DNA of 6,519 nucleotides. Source: Ignavibacteria bacterium. GTDB taxonomy: Bacteria > Bacteroidota > Ignavibacteria > Tepidaquicellales > OLB5. The position numbers and the translations under genes were made by a program. Shown here piece by piece: positions 1 to 5,547 of the stretch; position 1 is the stretch's first letter; each line of letters begins with the position of its first letter. The notes beneath the pieces were generated by a model, which saw only the letters and a list, made by a program, of their open reading frames with translations, searched no databases and had not been told where the DNA came from. The stretch lies in contig JAUQWT010000301.1 in the NCBI GenBank assembly GCA_030835005.1, positions 1 to 6,519 of the forward strand, written 5' to 3'.

Positions 1-401
1 GTCATATCACCCAGTACATCATAACCGGTTAGAGTAATCGGTACAATTGCCGCAAATAGCAGCATACATATCACCGAGCCGGTATCATCAAACCACAGCC
101 TGAAGAATTTCATGAGCATAAGCAGCATGAAGCCGAATACAAAAATATTCTGGAAAAAGTACGCAGCAATGAATGATGGTTTTTCGGGAAGAGCAGTATT
201 CAGGACTGTGATCCAGGCTTGAGTGATGTATGGATTCAGCAGTCTGTATTTGTAAGGATATTCAATACTATTATTTATAATTGAGATATGACGCGTATGC
301 TTAAGGTCATAATTTGGCGCATCAATCCTGAGTGTCTGATAAAATGCCAGTACCAGCGCGGCAAATATGGCAATGAAATATATTTTGTTTTTTATCAGCA
401 T
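1..401 (-). CDS. Polytopic membrane protein, N-terminal part (runs off the window)
   Basis: The frame opens with ATG at 401-399 and stays open for 133 codons to the window edge, so the C-terminal part is missing. I translated it by hand. It begins MLIKNKIYFIAIFAALVLAF, a likely first membrane helix (about residues 5-21), and has two more hydrophobic stretches at about 78-96 and 108-125. Between helices 1 and 2 is a loop with a YPYKYRLLNPYI stretch (48-59). Aromatic/Arg-rich first loops of this kind occur in many uncharacterised bacterial membrane proteins, including GT-C-like glycosyltransferases, but I cannot assign a family from this fragment. It probably sits in the inner membrane. No Shine-Dalgarno site is visible. 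The 93-bp palindrome at 419-511 separates it from the acyltransferase gene upstream, so co-transcription is uncertain. A real gene is likely; the function is unknown. Confidence 0.8.
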   Translation of the reverse strand, partial: MLIKNKIYFIAIFAALVLAFYQTLRIDAPNYDLKHTRHISIINNSIEYPYKYRLLNPYITQAWITVLNTALPEKPSFIAAYFFQNIFVFGFMLLMLMKFFRLWFDDTGSVICMLLFAAIVPITLTGYDVLGDM

Positions 402-418
402 TTAGTTGTAAGTTTCGA

Positions 419-511
419 ACCTCACCCACTACCCTTCTCCTAAGAGGAAGTACTCAATAACCTCAAGGATTAACTCCCCTCTCCTTCCAGGAAAGGGGCT
501 GGGGGCGAGGT
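419..511. repeat. 93-bp imperfect palindromic intergenic element
   Basis: The ends are exact inverted copies: ACCTC at 419-423 and GAGGT at 507-511. Moving inwards, C-rich segments (425-427, 432-434) face G-rich ones (503-505, 496-498) with a few mismatches, so the whole element can fold on itself. Each half also has its own small hairpin: TCCT/AGGA at 438-448, and CCCCT/AGGGG at 476-498 with TTC/GAA inside. The C-rich/G-rich arm composition resembles dispersed palindromic intergenic repeats known in many bacterial genomes. Membership of such a family is my inference, since only one copy lies here. It fills nearly all of the gap between the acyltransferase stop and the next start. On the minus strand no T-tract follows it, so it is a poor candidate for an intrinsic terminator. 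Confidence 0.7.
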
Positions 512-516
512 AAAAA

Positions 517-1485
517 TCACGATGTAAACTGCCACTGGAACGAATCCCTCATGATACCCCTCGCTCCAAAACTTTCTTTGAACTTGCCGAGCCCCCAGTT
601 GGGATCCATATTCACAGTAAACAGTCCAAAATCCAGAAAGCCGAGTCCCCTGCTGATGGCATCTTTCATTATCGTGTAGAAAAGCAGGTTGACTGCCCTG
701 TACTGCTGGTATTCCGGGTTATGACTAATGTAGAATACAAGCACCACCTTATCATTGCAGTAAAAGTTTATTACTCCTGCAATCATTTTGCCTTTAAGGT
801 ATGCACCGTATAGCTGAATTTTCTGCGGAAATAATTCCTTAAGCCTGAGTAATTCTTCAAGCGTATGTGCCGGCTGAACGTTATGCCGCATGGCAAGATT
901 GCTCTTGAGAATATCATAATATTCCTCAAAATCGTTCGACTTCTTTATCACCACTCCAAGTTTCTCAGCCTTTCGAATAGAAGTTCTTGCTTCAGGCTTT
1001 ATTAGTTTCATCACATTATCTTCGTCGGTATCTAAAGTAATAACACTTGTAACTTCCCTCTTAAGGTAGTTGAATCCGTTCTTGATAAAAGCAAAATCAA
1101 GATACTGATTATATCTTTTCTGATAAACAACCGGACCACTGGTTACAACTATCCTCTCAAATTTTTCTTTCAAAGCGTAGTCAATAAGATTCTGAGTAAG
1201 ATCAAATGCCTGCTTAATTCCCAAATTCTCTTTGTGAACAAACCCTCCGTAAGAAGCGCCCATATGTGACCACAAAGTGCGGAGCCCATCCTGCTCAATT
1301 TCTATTGCAGGAAATAAAGCAGTGATCTTTTTTTCTTCTTTGAAAATTAATGAATTGTCTGTGAATTTATCAGAAGGGTGATAAGATAGAAACTTGCGGG
1401 TGTGGAAGATTGTCCCGTTACTTGAGGAAGCAGTAAAATCTTCCCAATCCTCCAGATGTTTTTTTTCGTACTGTATTACTTCCAT
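517..1485 (-). CDS. FemAB/GNAT-like acyltransferase (Acetyltransf_6-type), 322 aa
   Basis: This looks like a cytoplasmic acyl or aminoacyl transferase with two GNAT-like lobes, as in FemAB/FemX peptidoglycan-bridge enzymes and the related BioF2-like Acetyltransf_6 proteins. Lobe 1 covers about residues 1-150, including GASYGG at 76-81. Lobe 2 opens with the basic helix RTSIRKAEKLGV (167-178), typical of this superfamily. It ends with FLDFGLFT (283-290) and GLGKFKESFGARG (298-310), which match the usual C-terminal Phe-Gly and FKxxFGA signatures. The length of 322 aa is normal for the group and there is no signal peptide. The start is ATG at 1485-1483; another ATG 4 nt upstream is in a different frame. 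The donor and acceptor cannot be read from sequence: family members act on peptidoglycan, exopolysaccharide or other surface glycans. A terminator-like hairpin ends 17 nt before the start, so its expression relative to the upstream operon is unclear. Family call firm, substrate unknown. Confidence 0.85.
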   Translation of the reverse strand: MEVIQYEKKHLEDWEDFTASSSNGTIFHTRKFLSYHPSDKFTDNSLIFKEEKKITALFPAIEIEQDGLRTLWSHMGASYGGFVHKENLGIKQAFDLTQNLIDYALKEKFERIVVTSGPVVYQKRYNQYLDFAFIKNGFNYLKREVTSVITLDTDEDNVMKLIKPEARTSIRKAEKLGVVIKKSNDFEEYYDILKSNLAMRHNVQPAHTLEELLRLKELFPQKIQLYGAYLKGKMIAGVINFYCNDKVVLVFYISHNPEYQQYRAVNLLFYTIMKDAISRGLGFLDFGLFTVNMDPNWGLGKFKESFGARGIMRDSFQWQFTS

Positions 1486-1502
1486 TCATTCCGGATATTT
1501 TA

Positions 1503-1530
1503 AAACAAAAGTCAAAGGCGTGCCTTTGAC
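1503..1530 (-). terminator. Rho-independent terminator-like hairpin after the second barrel gene
   Basis: Read on the minus strand, 1530-1522 GTCAAAGGC pairs perfectly with 1519-1511 GCCTTTGAC around a 2-nt centre (in practice about 8 bp with a 4-nt loop). It is followed at once by TTTTGTTTTA (1510-1501). A stem plus T-rich tail 11 nt beyond the stop codon of the 1542-2447 gene is the classic intrinsic terminator layout. The stem is only moderately GC-rich. A second, weaker hairpin, TGACC/GGTCA at 1540-1527, overlaps its upstream arm. The palindrome could instead be a dispersed repeat copy that also acts as a terminator. Confidence 0.7.
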
Positions 1531-1541
1531 CTACGGGTCAT

Positions 1542-2447
1542 TTAGAAATTTGTGCCAAGCGTAATTGTGTGGCTTGAGCCAAGAGAATATTTGTATGGCA
1601 CAAAAGCGTAATCAAGATTAAAAGCCTTATATTTCAGCCCAATACCGGTTGTTATGGATTTATTCTCGTAACCTGATTGATAGCCAACTCTGATTGCAAG
1701 AAATTCATTGTACAAAAATTCAGCCCCGGCATTTGCATGTATTTTTCCGCCGTTAAAGACTTTGTAGCCATCTGCGCCAACTACGAGCAAAGAATTCAGT
1801 CCAAGTACAGGAATTACATAAGAAGCTCCAAACCTTATCGAAGAAGGTAACTTTGTGGGCGAATTCCTTAAGTCACTCATAGAGCCAAGATTAGAAATTG
1901 ATGCTCCAACTGAAAGCAATTCTTTCCTGTAGAGCCCGCCAATATCCAGAGCAATTCCGCTTGCATTATCGACATATATCTTCTCATAGAGAAATTTTCC
2001 GGTCAAACCAACTGAGATATTTTCGTTGACTCTATAAGCCATAGAGAGGCCTATAGAAAGATTTTGCGCATTGAACTGCCCAAGCGGTTCGCCGGGTATT
2101 TCGCGTATATCAATATCATCAACAGCCGTATTATTTATGCTGAATCCAAATGCAACTTTTTTGAATGAAACTTTTGCGCCAAGAAATTCAGTCCTTACAC
2201 CAAGCACCTGCTTATTATGCATGAAAGTCAAATTGACCTTAGAGCCGTTAAACAGCGCAGCCGGATTATAATGAGTTGCTGAGGCATCGTTTACTGATGA
2301 TACAACCGCTTCACCCAGCGAAATTGAACGGGATGTGACGCCAAGCTTTAAAAATGCAAGTCCTGTGTTGCCCGCGCCGTCATTTTGCGCGTTTACAAGC
2401 GATATGCTGAATGCTAAAAAGACTATTACTCTAATTATGATTTTCAA
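1542..2447 (-). CDS. PorV/PorQ-family outer-membrane beta-barrel, 301 aa (TTG start)
   Basis: Predicted outer-membrane barrel of the PorV/PorQ (UPF0164, FadL-like) family. In studied T9SS systems PorV shuttles cargo to the PorU attachment complex, and PorQ is another T9SS outer-membrane component. A signal peptide (1-20, ending V-N-A before Gln21) is followed by the family N-terminal signature at 36-65: GVTSRSISLGEA, then NDASATHYNPAAL. The rest is alternating amphipathic strands, and the last residue is Phe, as in BAM-assembled barrels. The start is TTG at 2447-2445: an in-frame TAG lies 21 nt upstream, no ATG occurs in between, and the next internal Met would destroy the signal peptide. It is clearly paralogous to the barrel encoded just upstream (2507-3481). 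A 59-nt gap with a possible weak promoter precedes it and a terminator-like hairpin follows. I give no gene symbol because PorV, PorQ and undefined paralogues cannot be told apart by reading. Confidence 0.87.
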   Translation of the reverse strand: MKIIIRVIVFLAFSISLVNAQNDGAGNTGLAFLKLGVTSRSISLGEAVVSSVNDASATHYNPAALFNGSKVNLTFMHNKQVLGVRTEFLGAKVSFKKVAFGFSINNTAVDDIDIREIPGEPLGQFNAQNLSIGLSMAYRVNENISVGLTGKFLYEKIYVDNASGIALDIGGLYRKELLSVGASISNLGSMSDLRNSPTKLPSSIRFGASYVIPVLGLNSLLVVGADGYKVFNGGKIHANAGAEFLYNEFLAIRVGYQSGYENKSITTGIGLKYKAFNLDYAFVPYKYSLGSSHTITLGTNF

Positions 2448-2465
2448 ATATCCGGTTCTTCTTTT

Positions 2466-2497
2466 CTAAATTAAAAAATGATTTAACGCTTATGCAA
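2466..2497 (-). promoter_or_regulatory. Candidate weak Bacteroidota-type promoter for the second barrel gene
   Basis: On the minus strand a T-rich stretch ending in TTG (2497-2495) is followed 21 nt later by TAATTTAG (2473-2466), one mismatch from TAnnTTTG. Spacing fits the -33/-7 pattern of the Bacteroidota primary sigma factor. Initiation would give a leader of only about 10-12 nt before the TTG start codon. The region is very AT-rich, so a chance match is quite possible. Confidence 0.3.
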
Positions 2498-2506
2498 AAA
2501 TAATGA

Positions 2507-3481
2507 TTATTTGAACTTAATAACAGCCGTTATTGTCTGGAACGGATTATGAGTGTAAGGCTCCATTACAAACGAGTAGTCTATTCCCACAAGATAGCTC
2601 TTAAATGATTTCTGGTAACCAAGCCCTATAGTTGGACGTGAACCGCCAAATTTATCATCTGCGCTGAAGTTAAACCTGTCCAAACCTGCGCGGAACTTTA
2701 TATCTTTTAAAGGACTTATCTCTGCCCCGATTCGTACTATATTTGATTTCTTATTGCTGGTCTCGTAATCAAGTGAAACAATTCCGAAATCTTTCGGGAG
2801 GTTGTATGAAACACCAAGAGTGTAAAGTATCGGGAATTTTTCCTTTGTCTGGTTGCCGTTCTGTCCGTAGATATCGGTCGTGTTCCATTCATACTTTGAG
2901 TTTATATCCTTTACGGTAAGTCCGAAATTCAATTTATCACTTGCCTTATACATTATTCCAAGATCAAATCCAAATGAGGTTGATTTTATCCCCTCGTACA
3001 GCTTCGAAAGGTAAAGCTTGAAGCCAACGCCTGCTGAAAACTGAGGTGATACTCTGATAGATGGGGCAAAGAGAAACATATTTTCGCTTGTTGAAAGCTC
3101 TCCTATGGAAAATCCGTCCAGATCGCGACCGTCAATTTTGCCAACTCCCGCATTTATCCATGCAAAGGTTATTCCTGCTCCGCCTTCAGTCTGGTTCGGA
3201 AGTTTGAAATTCTTTGTGTAACTAACGAAGTTCAGTCTTCTATCCAGCGAAAGGAATGAATAGCTCAAATTTATCAAATGCTCATTCTGCAGAGATGAGC
3301 TTGCGGGGTTATACAAACCGCTTAAGTCACCCGAACTTACCGAAGTCATAGCATTACCCATAGAAATTCCGCGAGCATTAAATCCCATTCGCGTAAACGC
3401 ACCCGGCAATCCTGCCAGCTGTGCGAATGAATCCACAGACAAAAAGGCAATCAATATAACGGCTATTTTTAGTATTTTCAT
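2507..3481 (-). CDS. PorV/PorQ-family outer-membrane beta-barrel, 324 aa
   Basis: First of the two paralogous PorV/PorQ-family barrels. The signal peptide covers 1-20 (ending S-F-A before Gln21). The family signature lies at 33-60, GFNARGISMGNA then DLSGLYNPASS, and aligns with GVTSRSISLGEA and NDASATHYNPAAL in the neighbouring barrel. Repeated strands follow, such as SAGVGFKLYLSKLYEG, FGFDLGIMYKASDKLNFGL and RPTIGLGYQKSFKSYLVGI. The length is normal for the family. It ends in FK rather than with a terminal aromatic residue, a small departure from the usual barrel end. The start is ATG at 3481-3479, only 6 nt after the stop of the small lipoprotein gene, so the two are almost certainly co-transcribed. 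Family members include T9SS shuttles (PorV) and other transport proteins. A cargo-specific T9SS role is inferred from the adjacent T9SS-type propeller gene, and the true ligand is unknown. Confidence 0.87.
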   Translation of the reverse strand: MKILKIAVILIAFLSVDSFAQLAGLPGAFTRMGFNARGISMGNAMTSVSSGDLSGLYNPASSSLQNEHLINLSYSFLSLDRRLNFVSYTKNFKLPNQTEGGAGITFAWINAGVGKIDGRDLDGFSIGELSTSENMFLFAPSIRVSPQFSAGVGFKLYLSKLYEGIKSTSFGFDLGIMYKASDKLNFGLTVKDINSKYEWNTTDIYGQNGNQTKEKFPILYTLGVSYNLPKDFGIVSLDYETSNKKSNIVRIGAEISPLKDIKFRAGLDRFNFSADDKFGGSRPTIGLGYQKSFKSYLVGIDYSFVMEPYTHNPFQTITAVIKFK

Positions 3482-3487
3482 TATGAA

Positions 3488-3859
3488 TTACTTTTTTACA
3501 ATTACAAGTTCGTTTTCGCTGAGCTTCTTCTTCAGGCTCTCCGAGTTAGAAAGCTCCAGCTCAAACTTTTTCCCGCCGGCTTCAAATGGCTGGGGAGCTA
3601 TATCACCTGTTCCGCTTGACCAGCTAATTATCTTTGTTTCGCTCCCCGAGATAACTTTAAAATCATGAAACCTGATATTAATGCTGTTACCATTTGGGAA
3701 GAACTTCTTTTCATCTCTTATCCCGGTAAATTCCAAAGTAAAATCCGGAAAAGTCATCGCTTCATTCTTTGAATATGAAATTATTGAATTATACTCATAA
3801 CCGCCCTTTGCAGAACAGCCGAACAGTGTTAACAATGATATTATGGCTAATAATTTCAA
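3488..3859 (-). CDS. Small predicted outer-membrane lipoprotein of unknown function, 123 aa (TTG start)
   Basis: I do not recognise the family. The N-terminus is a lipoprotein signal peptide: MKLLAIISLLTLFGC, with lipobox L12-F13-G14-C15. Residue +2 is Ser, not Asp, so outer-membrane delivery is expected. The mature part of about 109 aa is polar and beta-rich in appearance (FTLEFTGI, INIRFHDFKVI, KKFELELS) and ends in a Lys-rich tail, KLSENELVIVKK. It has no Cys beyond the lipidated one, no repeats and no catalytic-looking motif. The start must be TTG at 3859-3857, because an in-frame TAA stands directly before it and a later start would lose the lipobox. The gene lies 19 nt after the propeller gene and 6 nt before the first barrel gene. 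Being sandwiched there suggests an accessory or chaperone-like role at the outer membrane for one of them, which is inference. Confidence 0.8.
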   Translation of the reverse strand: MKLLAIISLLTLFGCSAKGGYEYNSIISYSKNEAMTFPDFTLEFTGIRDEKKFFPNGNSINIRFHDFKVISGSETKIISWSSGTGDIAPQPFEAGGKKFELELSNSESLKKKLSENELVIVKK

Positions 3860-3878
3860 TTATGCTCTATAGAAAATT

Positions 3879-5540
3879 TTACTGCAGCACAAGTATTTTG
3901 CCCCAAACAGTTTCATCTTTATCTATCTCAAGTCTGTAGAAATAAACTCCGTTGCTTACCTGCGTACCATCATCTCGTTTGCCGTCCCATGATGTCCATA
4001 GTACATCCGGAGTGTTCCTTTGAGCGTTCTGAAGCACTGTCCTTACCGGGAACATTGCAAAATCAAATATCTTTATTGTAACCGATGCCGATGTTTTACC
4101 CGTCTTGAAATAAATCCTGCAGACTTCATCATCCGGAGAGAACGGATTTGGAGCCGCATATGTTTCATTGGTCGAAGTAATATTCCTGTATGCGCGGAAT
4201 ATTTTCCATTTGCCTACCCACGGACTGCTTAATGTATCTGTTGTTCGTGCAAGCCCGTCACCGCTTCCTACCCAAACTGAATCACCCTGCGAATCAACTG
4301 CATAGAAAAGGTCAGTTCTTATCTGGTCGCGTATGGTCTCATCATAAATTATCGATGGCTTGCTCCAGCTAAAATTTGGCGGCGTAAAATAAGCGCGCCA
4401 TATGCCAAAATCTGTTGCTGCATACACTATTGAATCCTTAAACCCAAGATTGTGCGAAAAAAGTCCCTGCTCAAGAGTATTGCCCCAGGTATTACCCTGG
4501 TCTGTTGTATAGCTTACACCGCTGAATTGTCCGGCATTATTTACTTCGCCTTCACCAGGATTAGTTGCTGCCCATAGTATCTCTTTATTCGAATATCTTT
4601 GCATTTTTAGACCTACTACGAAATTACCTGACACCCCGTTACCTGAACCGGTATTGCCATACCTGTATTTCTTCCAGCTTACTCCCCAGTCAGTTGACTT
4701 ATTTATTCCCGCTGAAGTTCCTGCATAAATTGTGGAATCATTCGCCGCTGTGAGTGCAAAACCTTTGTGATTTCCGTTATCCCTTGGGTTATATTGGAAA
4801 GTATATGTCCCGCCCGGGTAAATGCTATCAAGGTTATCAGGCGGCATCAGTACTCGTGTGAAAGTTCTTCCGAAATCTGTTGACTTCCTCACTCCCCCTG
4901 CCCATGAAGCAAGCCAAATTACAATTGTATCTGAAGTGGTATTTTTCTTGGTAATAAGTATGTCGTATGAAAGATTCTGCTCATCGACAACAACTGCAAG
5001 TGCAGGTATCAAATTTGCGCCATAACTGATAAACGTGCCCGAAGCGCTATCCATTGGCTCAACCGGCTGCGGGTAAGCAAGCCATGTTGCACCGTAATCA
5101 GAAGAAACTTTAATGCCTGTACCTGTTGGAACGTAATCATCACCAACTTTCTGTGAATATGCGGTACCAACTACAACCCAGTTCTTATAGACTGCAAGAC
5201 CCGAAACATCATCTTCTTTGAAAGGCTCTGTACCGTAGAAATTCTGGAATGAAATACCAAGATTTGTTGTGCGTGCAATTCCTTTTCCTGTGCCAAACCA
5301 TACAGTATCGCCGTTTGGATTGCTGATGGTGATCACATCGGAAATAAAATTTGAAATGATCGTTTGACTGGTAATCGGCGTTACAGAGACAACTTCACCG
5401 GTCCTGTAACCTTTTTGAGTAATCTTGGAAGGCTTAAACTTATTATAATCCTCTTTCACTATCCGGTATTCAAGCGGACTGATCTGAGATAAGACGATCT
5501 TTGAAGATATTATCAGTATTATTACTAGTAGTTTTTTCAT
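3879..5540 (-). CDS. Secreted Asp-box beta-propeller with T9SS/FlgD-like C-terminal domain, 553 aa
   Basis: Probable surface or secreted protein handled by the type IX system. Signal peptide 1-18 (MKKLLVIILIISSK..., cleavage before Gln19). The body is a BNR/sortilin-like propeller with Asp-boxes at TTNLGISF (91-98), SSDYGATW (146-153), STDFGRTF (220-227), STDWGVSW (282-289) and TTDQGNTW (345-352), plus a decayed one at about 433-441. The C-terminal domain (about 462-553) has PNPFSP (464-469), WDGKRDDG (518-525), SNGVYFYRLEI (529-539) and final KILVLQ, the layout of T9SS type A sorting domains and the related FlgD Ig-like fold. I start at ATG 5540-5538, not the in-frame ATG at 5561-5559. The longer form would put seven polar residues before the signal peptide and overlap the upstream gene, while the chosen start leaves 7 nt. 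No sialidase catalytic set was recognised, so an enzymatic role is unsupported; binding or adhesion is more likely. Confidence 0.87.
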   Translation of the reverse strand: MKKLLVIILIISSKIVLSQISPLEYRIVKEDYNKFKPSKITQKGYRTGEVVSVTPITSQTIISNFISDVITISNPNGDTVWFGTGKGIARTTNLGISFQNFYGTEPFKEDDVSGLAVYKNWVVVGTAYSQKVGDDYVPTGTGIKVSSDYGATWLAYPQPVEPMDSASGTFISYGANLIPALAVVVDEQNLSYDILITKKNTTSDTIVIWLASWAGGVRKSTDFGRTFTRVLMPPDNLDSIYPGGTYTFQYNPRDNGNHKGFALTAANDSTIYAGTSAGINKSTDWGVSWKKYRYGNTGSGNGVSGNFVVGLKMQRYSNKEILWAATNPGEGEVNNAGQFSGVSYTTDQGNTWGNTLEQGLFSHNLGFKDSIVYAATDFGIWRAYFTPPNFSWSKPSIIYDETIRDQIRTDLFYAVDSQGDSVWVGSGDGLARTTDTLSSPWVGKWKIFRAYRNITSTNETYAAPNPFSPDDEVCRIYFKTGKTSASVTIKIFDFAMFPVRTVLQNAQRNTPDVLWTSWDGKRDDGTQVSNGVYFYRLEIDKDETVWGKILVLQ

Positions 5541-5547
5541 ATTGGAA

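Noticed and set aside
2071..2271. Plus-strand reading frame of 66 codons opposite the second barrel gene
   Set aside because: Lies wholly opposite a well-supported gene, with no recognisable domain or promoter. The other short plus-strand frames (3483-3668, 4020-4232, 4190-4372, 4565-4753, 4822-5025) were dropped for the same reason.
2498..2512. Perfect AT-only inverted repeat aaataat-g-attattt over the stop codon of the first barrel gene
   Set aside because: The stem has no G or C pairs and a one-base centre, so it would be too weak for a terminator. Probably chance in AT-rich sequence.
1542..3481. The two barrels plus lipoproteins as a SusC/SusD-type nutrient uptake system
   Set aside because: SusC homologues are far larger TonB-dependent receptors with a plug domain. 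These proteins are about 300 aa with the PorV/PorQ signature.
4485..4500. Inverted repeat ccagg/cctgg inside the propeller gene
   Set aside because: Short, within coding sequence, and explained by the repeated GNT codons of an Asp-box.
3879..5540. Identification of the propeller protein as PorZ or as a sialidase
   Set aside because: PorZ is longer with two propellers of a different repeat type, and no sialidase catalytic arrangement was recognised. Asp-boxes alone do not show enzyme activity.
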